IMG/VR virus record: IMGVR_UViG_3300042518_001073 | Location: 1-62,409 of that record | Origin: a virus | Length of the DNA: 62,409 nt | Reading direction: 5' to 3' (one strand) | Shown here: positions 32,839 through 40,981 of the stretch, in pieces | How positions within the stretch are numbered: position 1 is the stretch's first letter | Layout of the letters: each line of letters begins with the position of its first letter | Program-made: the position numbers and the translations under genes | Notes under the pieces: generated by a model | What the model saw: the letters and a program-made list of their open reading frames with translations, nothing else | Told to the model about the DNA's origin: nothing | Databases searched by the model: none

Positions 32839-35232
32839 TTAGTTACCCTTCACGTTGCCGCCTTCCAGCATCTTCATGAGTTTATACATCCGACGTGCGC
32901 CTTTGCGACGACTGCCCTGGCCCGCGTTGCGTACGGCTTTGGCCGTGAACACGAACTCGCCGTCCGAAAGCATCGCCGGGATTGAATCCGACGTTCCCGT
33001 GCCCGGTCCGTTGATCGGGCCGGTTTTACGCGGGAATTTCGTCGGCTGCCCGCCTTTGCGAAGCCCCTGAACGCCCATAATCCCCCCTCGATCAAGTGCC
33101 TGTACGGCCATTCCCGCCTGCTGCGCAGCTTGAGGGCCTGCGAACAGCATCGCTTCGGTCTGCGCGACATTGACGGGGTTGCTCGTCGCCGCGCGAACGG
33201 CGTTGTCTACCGCTCCACCCCGTGCATAGCCCGGCGGACGGGAAGTGGGCTGCACAGGATTTCCATACAACAGCGGAACGCCGTAAAGCCCCGAGACATT
33301 GTACGGCTGCGGAACACCGCCCGGCATGTTTGTCACCGCCCCTGGGGGCGGCATGTAGGTCGGCGTCGGTGAGATCGGCAACGTAGATATCGTCGACGGT
33401 CCAGTAGAAGTCGACCCCGCACTAGGCTGCCCCAGTCCATAAGAGGGCGTTTCGACGACCGGATTGTACGGTTCGAGCTTCGTCGGCTGGACGCGGTTCT
33501 TAAAGAGCTCCGGGTTGTCGCGGATGTAGTCCGCTCCGGTGTAATCCCGATCAAAAAGCGGGTTTTCTTCGGCTTTTCCGGCCTTAAATCCGCCCGTTGC
33601 GCCCGTAACAGCCAACGCGGTCGCTACTCCGGGGGCGTACTTGCCAAGGGCGGTTGTCGCCTTCGGATTGACGAGGAAGGCATCCGTGAAAGTGCTCGTC
33701 GAGGGCTTTTCAAAGAATTGCCCAACGCGGCCAAAGAACGTATCCGCAGGGGCCACGCCTGTCGGAGCCGCCGTTGTCGGCATTCCGGTTGAAGGCGTTG
33801 CGGCCGCCGTGGGCGTAATGCTTCCCGGCGCGTTAATCCCGTAGGCAGAAGATCTGTAAGGAACGGCGGATGACGCCGGAGCAGCCGGGCCTTGTGGGGC
33901 GGCGCCTTCGGGGAAGTACTGCTGCCCAGTCTGTCGGACAATCAGTGATTCGGGGGTGCCTCCTGTGGTGGGAGTACGGTAGGCCGCTCCGCCTTCTGGG
34001 CTAAACGCTGCGCCTTGCTCGCCCCCCAGGGCCACTTCTCCCGTAACGGGAGCAGGCGGAGCCTGTTGCCCTTGCGAACTAAACTGCGACATATCTCCAC
34101 GCATTTCAGGAGATTGCGTAGCTTTCGCCGCCGCCGCATTCGCACGAGCGGTTTGAATGCCCGTCATGATGCCGCTTTGGAGGCCCATGCCGAGCGCTTC
34201 TTCGGTGCCCATGCCGGCCAACTTGCCAATACCCGCGCTGGTGACGCCCGCGCCAATGCCCTGCGCAACTGCGCCGCCCGGAGTGACACCGGGGATTCTG
34301 CTAGCGAGTTCTGCAACTTTGCCAACAGGATTTATGCCGCCGATCGTACCGCCTGCGCCAAAGTAACTAGTCGCGGCGTTGATCAGGAGGCTCTTGGCAT
34401 TGAGCTTTTCGCCTGCCATTGCGCTGACCGCAGCGGAGGACAGCGTCGCGCCTGCTGCGGTAGTCGCCGCAGTAGACATCGCAATACCGACCTTTCCTGC
34501 CGCCGCCGCGGCTGCCGGACCAAGGACCGTGGCAAGCGCCACCGTCGCAATGATGCGAACGATGGGGTTCTTAAGAATCTTCTTAACCGCCTTCTTGACC
34601 TTCTTGAAGATCTTCTTCAGGAAGAACTCAGGCAGCCCCGTCTCCGGGTTAATCGTGCCCGAACCGCCCATAGACTTGAGCAGCCGCGCCTCGGATGGCG
34701 TGATGTGAGCGAGCATCGTGTCGCCATTGCGGCCCCTGGAGGCAAGGTACTTAGCCATGTCGGCTAGTCCACCTTCGGCCATGGCCATGGGCTCAAGGCC
34801 TTCAACGACCGGGGCCATCTCCATCGGAGCCTGGGCGCCCTGCACCCCCGCCGCCCGGTATTCGTTCAGGGCCATGATGGCCATGCCGAGATATGCCGGA
34901 TCGTAGGCTTCCGGCAGGTCGTCATCGTCCATCATCCCCATTTCGATCAGCCGCTGGCGGATCTGGGGGTACTCGCTCGGGTTCTGGGACATGTACTCGA
35001 GAACTTCGAGTAGCGAGTCCACTTCGGTCGGGCTGAGATCGAGCTCGTCAATGCTCTCGCGAACGGCCTGTTTCACCGCTTCGATTTGAGCAGGGTCGTT
35101 ACTTGATGCCCCAAGCGCCGTCAGCGCGGCATCATACGTGTCCGCGCTCGATACATAGATCGGCTGGTTTGTGGGCCCCTGGTTTTGCATGGCCTGCCCT
35201 TCGGGCAGACTCATGATGCCTTCATTTTCCAT
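32839..35232 (-). CDS. Large virion-type protein with membrane segment (797 aa)
   Basis: A helical N-terminus is followed by GRNGDTMLAHITPSEARLLK near residue 170. Then comes a Lys-rich amphipathic stretch next to a hydrophobic one (KKVKKAVKKILKNPIVRIIA), which could insert into membrane. After linkers, the C-terminus has DSIPAMLSDGEFVFTAKAVR, a motif shared by many marine and freshwater podovirus structural proteins. It is probably an internal or ejection protein. Confidence 0.83.
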   Translation of the reverse strand: MENEGIMSLPEGQAMQNQGPTNQPIYVSSADTYDAALTALGASSNDPAQIEAVKQAVRESIDELDLSPTEVDSLLEVLEYMSQNPSEYPQIRQRLIEMGMMDDDDLPEAYDPAYLGMAIMALNEYRAAGVQGAQAPMEMAPVVEGLEPMAMAEGGLADMAKYLASRGRNGDTMLAHITPSEARLLKSMGGSGTINPETGLPEFFLKKIFKKVKKAVKKILKNPIVRIIATVALATVLGPAAAAAAGKVGIAMSTAATTAAGATLSSAAVSAMAGEKLNAKSLLINAATSYFGAGGTIGGINPVGKVAELASRIPGVTPGGAVAQGIGAGVTSAGIGKLAGMGTEEALGMGLQSGIMTGIQTARANAAAAKATQSPEMRGDMSQFSSQGQQAPPAPVTGEVALGGEQGAAFSPEGGAAYRTPTTGGTPESLIVRQTGQQYFPEGAAPQGPAAPASSAVPYRSSAYGINAPGSITPTAAATPSTGMPTTAAPTGVAPADTFFGRVGQFFEKPSTSTFTDAFLVNPKATTALGKYAPGVATALAVTGATGGFKAGKAEENPLFDRDYTGADYIRDNPELFKNRVQPTKLEPYNPVVETPSYGLGQPSAGSTSTGPSTISTLPISPTPTYMPPPGAVTNMPGGVPQPYNVSGLYGVPLLYGNPVQPTSRPPGYARGGAVDNAVRAATSNPVNVAQTEAMLFAGPQAAQQAGMAVQALDRGGIMGVQGLRKGGQPTKFPRKTGPINGPGTGTSDSIPAMLSDGEFVFTAKAVRNAGQGSRRKGARRMYKLMKMLEGGNVKGN

Positions 35233-35340
35233 AGGTGTCCTTTCCAGTTTGTGCCAAAGACCCTAAGACGGGTCGCGCGCCGGGAAAGGACGCGAGGATG
35301 ACTCGGATTATGGGGTAAGTTGTCAAGTGTTGTCCACCTG
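35233..35340. other. 108-bp gap before the giant-protein genes
   Basis: No gene. On the minus strand a perfect TTGACA lies at 35318-35323 but no good -10 box is found at the right distance, so a promoter is only possible. The rest shows nothing. Confidence 0.35.
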
Positions 35341-35673
35341 TTATGCCCGATCAATCTCTAGGTATGACAGGTAAAAATCAACGTCCGCGACGCTTGCGGT
35401 CACTTTCAATACGTCCCCCGCGATTAGTACACAGGGAACGCCCGAAAAGACGTCCATGGTCTGGCTCGTCGGCAGGGCATATGTCTTTAAGAGCTTGTAT
35501 GGCGTCGCTCCGCCGGCAGGGTAAATCGCCGCGCTGATGTTGGCGACACTGGCGTTGTCGTTCGTGACCCGAAGCGACGACAGGACGGCATTGTTGGCCG
35601 CAGGAGCCGTGTAAATGGTCGTCTCCGTAGCGGCGCTCGGGGTTAGATACAGGCGTAGGTATTTGTTTGCCAT
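35341..35673 (-). CDS. Small beta-rich virion protein
   Basis: The 110-residue product starts MANKYLRLYLTPSAATETTI and is beta-rich throughout (DNASVANISAAIYPAGGATP). Similar short proteins lie among tail and fibre genes of aquatic podoviruses. Exact role unknown. Confidence 0.78.
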   Translation of the reverse strand: MANKYLRLYLTPSAATETTIYTAPAANNAVLSSLRVTNDNASVANISAAIYPAGGATPYKLLKTYALPTSQTMDVFSGVPCVLIAGDVLKVTASVADVDFYLSYLEIDRA

Positions 35674-35674
35674 G

Positions 35675-36388
35675 TCACATCGCCGAGATGAAGTTAATGG
35701 TCAGGATGACCGACGAGATAGTGGGGCGCGTTGGACTAGTGTCTACCGGATACTGCTCAAGAAAAACATCCGTACTGCTCGCCCACCAAGCAAGTTGAAG
35801 GTAATTGGCTGACGGGTCGTTGACCGTGAATATGCCTGTGATTGTGGGCACTACATGCGACCACGTCGTAGCATCTTTGCGTGCTGCGATGTCAAAACGG
35901 CTCCGACTGGCCGGGTAGTTAACGCCCGTGTCCTTTGCCCAAATCTCAAACTCTTGTGCCGCATTGCTGCGGTTAGAAACCTGAACACGTATGGTCACAA
36001 GATAATTCCCCGCACAAGGGACATAGATCTTGGTGTTGTCAACAACGCGAATCCCGTTAGCAACCGGGGTTGAGTTGTAGGTAATAAGTTCTTCGGTGGT
36101 GATGCTGGTTAAGTCTTGATCCTCGTCTGACATCAACATCGCATGCGGCAGGATGATGCCGTTGCTGAGTTGAAAGCCCCGGACACCGCCCGCAAAACCA
36201 CCGCCCGCACCGGAACCTGCCGCGAACCACGAGCCCGCGCCGGCCTTGTCCTCGGTGACAATCGGCGTGTAAGTGTTGTTAAGCTGAAAAATAACCTGCT
36301 CAAGCGATCGCACGAGCTGATCAAACTGCTCCGCGCTGTACCCCTGCTGGGCCGCGTTTGGCAGACGGACATTGTTGATCTTGCTCAT
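35675..36388 (-). CDS. Fibre-like protein with C1q/TNF-type domain
   Basis: The 237-residue product has a short helical N-terminus (QFDQLVRSLEQVIFQLNNTY), a Gly-rich linker (GSGAGGGFAGGVRGF), and a C-terminal beta domain with TKIYVPCAGNYLVTIRVQVS and FDIAARKDATTWSHVVPTIT, like the jelly-roll trimer domain of phage fibres. It probably sits on the virion surface. Start overlaps the next stop. Confidence 0.78.
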   Translation of the reverse strand: MSKINNVRLPNAAQQGYSAEQFDQLVRSLEQVIFQLNNTYTPIVTEDKAGAGSWFAAGSGAGGGFAGGVRGFQLSNGIILPHAMLMSDEDQDLTSITTEELITYNSTPVANGIRVVDNTKIYVPCAGNYLVTIRVQVSNRSNAAQEFEIWAKDTGVNYPASRSRFDIAARKDATTWSHVVPTITGIFTVNDPSANYLQLAWWASSTDVFLEQYPVDTSPTRPTISSVILTINFISAM

Positions 36389-38238
36389 CTCAACCCGTCA
36401 GGTTGGATATCCACACGCATCGTGCCAAAGCGCCACCTGGTGTCGATGTCGCTGCTCTCAATCTGCAACGCAACCTGGCGACCGCGCGCGCGGGTATCGA
36501 CCTTCTGCGTACTCGGTTCGATGATATACGGATCGAGCGAACTCGGTGTCGCAGGGGCCTGTGGGTACAAGCGCAACAGCAAACGAACCGTAAGATTGCC
36601 TTCCTGGTTCTTGAAGTCCGGGATAAAGCGCTTCATGAAGAGCACCTGATCGCCATCGCCGATGTCAAAGTACCCTGACTTCACATACGCGAGGATCGGT
36701 TGGCCATCTCCGTTCGCGCCATTCTCCTGGTTAAAGATCCGTGAGCGGCCGGCCGTGAGCCCGTTGATCGTGCTAATCGTCGCAGCGGTGCTGTCCGGAT
36801 CGTACGTTGTGGCAAGCGGATAAGCATAGGGGCCGAGATCCGTCCAGGCCGTGCGGGGCATCGTGCCCACGGACCAGACCTGCTCAAGGTAGTTGTAGGT
36901 AACAAAGCGGTCGATGTAGTTCGTATCGGCCGTGCAATACCACCACGTCACTTCGTTGAACTGTGTGTTGATGCCGACGTGTACTTTCTGTGCTTGGGTG
37001 AAGTTCAAATCCTTGAACACGTAGTCCTGCACGGTGCACGGGAGCTTCTTTACCGTACCGTCGAACACGAAGAACGCGTCCTTGGCCATCCAGTACGCCA
37101 CACCGTTCACATCCGCAGACGCATGCGGACCGATCAGGCCGCAGTTGGCACCGAGCTGCTGGAAACCAAACGTGTACGGCGGCCCAAGGTACTGCATGCC
37201 GTGAAGCGCCGTGTCCGTCCAGATCAAGATCTGCCCGCGTGAACGCAGTGCCGAAACAATGAAGTTTCCGTCTGTCAGACGCTGGCCGCCGGCGGTGTTC
37301 GTGGCCGTAGCGACGAAAGTGTTGATGTCTTCTTGGCTCGAGAACCGCACAAACATCGGATCCTGCGACGAAGGCGTACCAATCGTGCTTTCCGTGCCGA
37401 AACAGATCAGATGTCGATCCGGCGTCGATACCAATGCGTACTTACTCTTGGTCGGCGCACCAGAGATGGCCGCAGCACGCACACCAATGCCCGTACTCGG
37501 CAACCACTCGTAAATGCCGCCGTCCACGAGCTGCATAATGAGGTTTTCGCCGTACGTGTCGAACTGCCAGACGCTCGAGAAGAGCGAAACCGATGCCGAA
37601 GGCGGTCGCGGCGTGCCCCAAGTGGACAACCCCCACGTTCCTGTGCCCCAGCCGAAGTCCGCGTAGCTGACATCGCTGCCAGTGTTGATTTGATAGGTCG
37701 CGGTCGCGGTGCCAGCAGCCGTAGCAGTGGAGCTGGCGTTGACAGACGCCTGAATGACGTACTCGTTGGCGTTTGGGACTTCTAAGATCTCGTATTCGCC
37801 ATTCATCGTGGCGTTGGCAATGCCACCGGGGTTGCCCGAAGTAGCCGAAATCGTCACAAAATCGCCCGTGATTGCCCCGTGTGCGGCGTCGTTCACTGTG
37901 ACGCGGTTGCTTCCCGAGGTTGTATCGAACGTCACACCCGTGGCCGTGTCCCGAACAGGGGTGATATCGGCCCATGCGCCGCCGTAATAGACGTAAACCT
38001 TCTTGTTGGTGCCTACGACAACGTAAGGAGAGCCCTCAAGGTCGTTCCAGGTAAAGACTTCGCTCGGCGCACCGACGAAATAGACGACGTTTTCGCCAAA
38101 CTGGTTCCATCCGCCGACTTTTTCGGGCAAACCATAGCGGAAACGCACGTAATCGGAGTCGATCCACCCGCCTTCCGCGCCGTATTCGGTGTTTTGCTTG
38201 TCTACACCAGGTTTGAGGAACAGTCTGAGGAGTGCCAT
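36385..38238 (-). CDS. Packaged-DNA stabilisation protein-like (gp10-like)
   Basis: The 617-residue protein begins LKPGVDKQNTEYGAEGGWID and DYVRFRYGLPEKVGGW, then shows beta-propeller-like repeats (SPYVVVGTNKKVYVY, ALRSRGQILIWTDTALHG, DAFFVFDGTVKKLPC). I recognise this from podovirus tail proteins related to P22 gp10, which plug the portal and link it to the tail needle. Residues about 95-190 look like an inserted beta domain. Confidence 0.78.
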   Translation of the reverse strand: MALLRLFLKPGVDKQNTEYGAEGGWIDSDYVRFRYGLPEKVGGWNQFGENVVYFVGAPSEVFTWNDLEGSPYVVVGTNKKVYVYYGGAWADITPVRDTATGVTFDTTSGSNRVTVNDAAHGAITGDFVTISATSGNPGGIANATMNGEYEILEVPNANEYVIQASVNASSTATAAGTATATYQINTGSDVSYADFGWGTGTWGLSTWGTPRPPSASVSLFSSVWQFDTYGENLIMQLVDGGIYEWLPSTGIGVRAAAISGAPTKSKYALVSTPDRHLICFGTESTIGTPSSQDPMFVRFSSQEDINTFVATATNTAGGQRLTDGNFIVSALRSRGQILIWTDTALHGMQYLGPPYTFGFQQLGANCGLIGPHASADVNGVAYWMAKDAFFVFDGTVKKLPCTVQDYVFKDLNFTQAQKVHVGINTQFNEVTWWYCTADTNYIDRFVTYNYLEQVWSVGTMPRTAWTDLGPYAYPLATTYDPDSTAATISTINGLTAGRSRIFNQENGANGDGQPILAYVKSGYFDIGDGDQVLFMKRFIPDFKNQEGNLTVRLLLRLYPQAPATPSSLDPYIIEPSTQKVDTRARGRQVALQIESSDIDTRWRFGTMRVDIQPDGLR

Positions 38239-38247
38239 ACGCGCATC

Positions 38248-38691
38248 CTACTTGATTGGACCGCCCACGAGCCACGCATCGCACGTCCGATCGCCCGCGC
38301 ACTTAAAGTGAAAGAGCTCGCAATAGCCAAGGTTGGCCGCTTCGACCACATCAGGCGCGTAGTTCTCGTGTTCAGGCCCCTCCTCACTCGCTTCAATGCC
38401 ATTTTCGATACAGGCAATCATCTCCGGCGTCTGTATGAACGCCGCGCAGTTACCGCAACGGGCCTTCTTCGCCTCGCGAACGGTCGTCTGCCAAAGCTCG
38501 GCCTTCTTGTCCCAGAACGCACGAGACTCCGACTCCGGGTTCAACGGCCCGTAGCCGTACTCCTTGATCGCGTTGTTGCGATTCTTGAGATTGACGTGGA
38601 TATCCACCGTCGCTTCCGGGCAGCCCTTCTGGCCACGCTCGTACGACTTGCGGATCTCCTGTCCGATCGCGTCCTTCTTCACGCTCGCCAT
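38248..38691 (-). CDS. Cysteine-rich protein resembling high-potential iron-sulfur proteins
   Basis: The 147-residue protein has cysteines at 79, 82, 94, 124, 131 and 137. The segments CGNCAAF and GYCELFHFKCAGDRTCDAW recall the cluster-binding pattern of HiPIPs (CxxC, then a CxLF-K and CxAW near the C-terminus). Whether a 4Fe-4S cluster is bound is not known. It lies among late tail and lysis genes, so it could be part of the virion. Confidence 0.68.
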   Translation of the reverse strand: MASVKKDAIGQEIRKSYERGQKGCPEATVDIHVNLKNRNNAIKEYGYGPLNPESESRAFWDKKAELWQTTVREAKKARCGNCAAFIQTPEMIACIENGIEASEEGPEHENYAPDVVEAANLGYCELFHFKCAGDRTCDAWLVGGPIK

Positions 38692-38695
38692 GATG

Positions 38696-38929
38696 TCACC
38701 TGTACTGTGCCGTCTTACGTGCGATCGCCTTCGGCTGCTTTACGAATTGCTTCCCTTTAGCTTTGCCACGGCGCTTTGCAGCCGTTGTGCGAGCGTACTC
38801 AGCAGGGCTGAGAGCCTTGATCGCAGCTTCTGGAAGATATCTTTCGCCTGTTTTACTAGATGGCTTACCACTTTTGGTTCTCCACTTCTGGGCAGTCCAG
38901 TTTTTCAGTGACTGTTGGGGTGCGCGCAT
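38696..38929 (-). CDS. Small basic phage protein, DUF5872-like
   Basis: The 77-residue product has the pattern WTAQKWRTKSGKPSSKTGER, YLPEAAIKALSPAEYARTTA and a very basic tail. I recall this as a DUF5872-like pattern in phage genomes. A basic protein of this size in the late region may bind DNA in the head. Role unknown. Confidence 0.75.
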   Translation of the reverse strand: MRAPQQSLKNWTAQKWRTKSGKPSSKTGERYLPEAAIKALSPAEYARTTAAKRRGKAKGKQFVKQPKAIARKTAQYR

Positions 38930-38931
38930 GG

Positions 38932-39126
38932 TTAATCCCTGTACCCGCCGCCTGCGGCTTTATAGCGTTTGGCTAAAAGCTGTGCTTTGCGGGCCGACCA
39001 TTTTCCTGCGCCCGTGCCTTGAGTGTTCGCGGCCTTGATGGAATTAAACAGGCGCTTACGCATCTCAGGCTTCGTGTAATTGCCTGCTGCGTTAACGCCG
39101 CTCTTGGCTTTTGCCTTGCGCTTCAT
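38932..39126 (-). CDS. Small basic phage protein
   Basis: The 64-residue product starts MKRKAKAKSGVNAAGNYTKP and has a basic helix (AGKWSARKAQLLAKRYKAAG), a recurrent type in phage late regions. The ATG at 39124-39126 overlaps the upstream stop (ATGA). Longer in-frame starts are not supported. Confidence 0.78.
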   Translation of the reverse strand: MKRKAKAKSGVNAAGNYTKPEMRKRLFNSIKAANTQGTGAGKWSARKAQLLAKRYKAAGGGYRD

Positions 39127-39338
39127 CGTAGCGTTGCTCCTGCTGCTGCCGGCACGGTCGTCACCTGGATCGACACGTGTTGTCGAAGATTCAACACTTG
39201 CCCACAGTCCGAGCAGGTGTCGGCCTCCAGTTCGGCCTCGTCCAGATCGTATCCGCAGGCCGCGCAAAGGACTTCGATCGCATGAGCGGGTTCGATCACC
39301 CCGAGATCCGTGGTCCGTGGTTCGTGACTCACTCTCAT
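39123..39338 (-). CDS. Small zinc-ribbon protein
   Basis: The 71-residue product has two knuckles, LCAACGYDLDE and DTCSDCGQ, typical of a zinc ribbon. GGAGGAGG lies before the ATG at 39336-39338, which overlaps the endolysin stop. A CCGTGGTCCGTGG tandem in its 5' part is coding. Confidence 0.75.
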   Translation of the reverse strand: MRVSHEPRTTDLGVIEPAHAIEVLCAACGYDLDEAELEADTCSDCGQVLNLRQHVSIQVTTVPAAAGATLR

Positions 39339-39700
39339 GTGACCCTCCTCCATTCAGGCTTGCCCGCGCCTCTTGAGAAATGCGGCGTGTCGACAAGCTT
39401 CACGCCGTTGCCGCCCCAGGAGTTGAGGGGGTTTAACGATTCCCAGTACGCGCCTAACGGCGCAAGGACGTGCTTGTCATAGACGAGCTTCCCGTCCTTA
39501 AAGAAGTTCAGGTCCACCGCCCGACGGCTCAAGTGCAGGCTGTTCATGGTCTTGCTGCGACCGGCCTTGACGTGAATCTGCTGTTGCTCCGGGGTGCGGT
39601 ACAACTCGCCGCCTGTGACCACAAAGCCCATCTCGGTCGCCTTCTGGATCAACTTGCACATATCCAGCAAGAACGCAGCCTGTTCGGCAACGGCGCTCAC
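39335..39700 (-). CDS. Endolysin, M15 peptidase (VanY/L-Ala-D-Glu type)
   Basis: The lysis enzyme that cuts the peptide part of the cell wall. The 121-residue protein shows zinc ligands H56 and D63 (SLHLSRRAVDLNFF) and H107 (VDTPHFS), with GGELYRTPEQQQIH in front, as in T5-type endolysins. No signal peptide is visible, so a holin is needed for export. It overlaps the holin-like gene. Confidence 0.92.
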   Translation of the reverse strand: MSAVAEQAAFLLDMCKLIQKATEMGFVVTGGELYRTPEQQQIHVKAGRSKTMNSLHLSRRAVDLNFFKDGKLVYDKHVLAPLGAYWESLNPLNSWGGNGVKLVDTPHFSRGAGKPEWRRVT

Positions 39701-40239
39701 TTGAGAGCCTCCTTGAGTTGCTCGCCCTTGTCCTTGCTGCCTTGTGAGGAGCCGAAGTAGTAGGAGACGATCTGGGTGGCAATAGCCGACAAGACACCCA
39801 ACACATAAATCAGGATGTCCTTACGGGATGATTCGACCGGCGTGTTGTCGAACATGACAACGCCAAACAACACAAAGGTCAGAATCAGAATAGACAGCGC
39901 AAGGACTGGGGTGACGATTTTATTCAATAAAGGTGCTTTGTCTGAAGTCGCAATCGACACTTCACGGTCCCGCGCTGAATCGGTGTCCTTGAGCCGCATC
40001 TCTAGTTCGGCCAAGTCAAGTTTGTTTTCCTCTATGCGCAGCCGGAGCAACTCTTCTTCGTGCTCCATTTCGGCTGTCTTCAAGCGAATGATTTCATCCG
40101 GCGACATGTCGGGCTTCAATTCCACGCCGAGCTTCTTCTCTACGTAGTCTTTGCCCTTGGCCATGACGGCATTGGCCACGAGATTTAACCCGTTGCCAAG
40201 TAGTGGCGTAAGGATCGCGCTTAAAGCTGCGGGGATCAC
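39697..40239 (-). CDS. Holin-like membrane protein
   Basis: The 180-residue protein has a weakly hydrophobic N-terminus, a central acidic helix (EIIRLKTAEMEHEEELLRLR) and two C-terminal transmembrane segments (VTPVLALSILILTFVLFGVV and IYVLGVLSAIATQIVSYYF) with the ending GSSQGSKDKGEQLK. This arrangement is frequent in holin genes next to endolysins of phages. It would open the inner membrane to the M15 enzyme. Confidence 0.8.
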   Translation of the reverse strand: MIPAALSAILTPLLGNGLNLVANAVMAKGKDYVEKKLGVELKPDMSPDEIIRLKTAEMEHEEELLRLRIEENKLDLAELEMRLKDTDSARDREVSIATSDKAPLLNKIVTPVLALSILILTFVLFGVVMFDNTPVESSRKDILIYVLGVLSAIATQIVSYYFGSSQGSKDKGEQLKEALK

Positions 40240-40481
40240 GGCTTGTCTGCCTTGCCATCCAACTTGTCAAAGATCTTGCCGAGCATGTCCTTGATCTCAT
40301 CAATGTCTCGGGCGTACCGGGCCTGATCGCGGTTATAAGAATCTTGAGTCACATACGTCAGCGGCATCTCGCGCACATCCTCGTCCAGTTTCTCAATGGA
40401 TCGGGAGATATTGTTCAAGATCCAGCCGCCGAATACACCGGCAACGCCTACGATGATGTTAAATAGGATCTGCGTGTCCAT
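40236..40481 (-). CDS. Small membrane protein with coiled coil, lysis cassette
   Basis: The 81-residue product has one N-terminal transmembrane helix (LFNIIVGVAGVFGGWILNNI) and a soluble helix (RDIDEIKDMLGKIFDKLDGK). This is the layout of XhlA-like or spanin-type accessory lysis proteins, but a lipoprotein partner was not seen. Overlaps neighbours. Confidence 0.65.
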   Translation of the reverse strand: MDTQILFNIIVGVAGVFGGWILNNISRSIEKLDEDVREMPLTYVTQDSYNRDQARYARDIDEIKDMLGKIFDKLDGKADKP

Positions 40482-40759
40482 TACTTCTTACCCTGTATCA
40501 CATCCAAGTTGTTATTCACGACCCACAGGTACATCGCGCACATAAGACCCGTGAGCCAGTACATGTCCACCCACCACAGTGCCGAAATGGCCGCAACCTT
40601 AAAGCTAACCATTACCGGCAATGGATCGTACTTTTCAAACAGTTTCGCCAGTATCGGGTTCATTTCCCGATGCCCCCTCTTCAACGCCACCAGCGTTGTC
40701 CAGATGTCGAGCACCTGAAGCAGTACGAAGATGACAAGGAAGAGGGTCTGGCCGGTCAC
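40481..40759 (-). CDS. Small multi-pass membrane protein, DUF5658-like
   Basis: The 92-residue product has three hydrophobic segments (TLFLVIFVLLQVLDIWTTLV, VMVSFKVAAISALWWVDMYW, GLMCAMYLWVVNNN) and the DIWTT..REMNP pattern of DUF5658-like proteins. In this place it may act in lysis. Function not shown. Confidence 0.72.
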   Translation of the reverse strand: MTGQTLFLVIFVLLQVLDIWTTLVALKRGHREMNPILAKLFEKYDPLPVMVSFKVAAISALWWVDMYWLTGLMCAMYLWVVNNNLDVIQGKK

Positions 40760-40971
40760 GCGATTGCGTCCTGCAACGGCTTCAGGTCTTCGTTCGTCCA
40801 GAAGTCCTTTGCCAGCATGATGCCAAGGTGTTCCTTATTGCGCTTGACGCATTCGGCCCAGTCTTCGTCAGACATGCCTTCCGGCTTGCCAGCATTCAAT
40901 AGGTTGACGCTATCCATCGCGGCGCGGTAATCCCCGGCGATGTCTTCTGCGCTACGGATTTCGTTTTCCAT
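40756..40971 (-). CDS. Small acidic phage protein
   Basis: The 71-residue product starts MENEIRSAEDIAGDYRAAMD and includes MSDEDWAECVKRNKEHLGIM and WTNEDLKPLQDAI. It is helical and acidic, and is coupled to the membrane-protein gene. Related short proteins of unknown role are common in podovirus late regions. Confidence 0.72.
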   Translation of the reverse strand: MENEIRSAEDIAGDYRAAMDSVNLLNAGKPEGMSDEDWAECVKRNKEHLGIMLAKDFWTNEDLKPLQDAIA

Positions 40972-40981
40972 GATTAAACTC

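Noticed and set aside
39302-39330. CCGTGGTCCGTGG tandem resembling bacterial REP elements, with similar strings near 4381 and 14440
   Set aside because: Two are inside coding sequence and the matches are short; no stem-loop pair or constant element was found.
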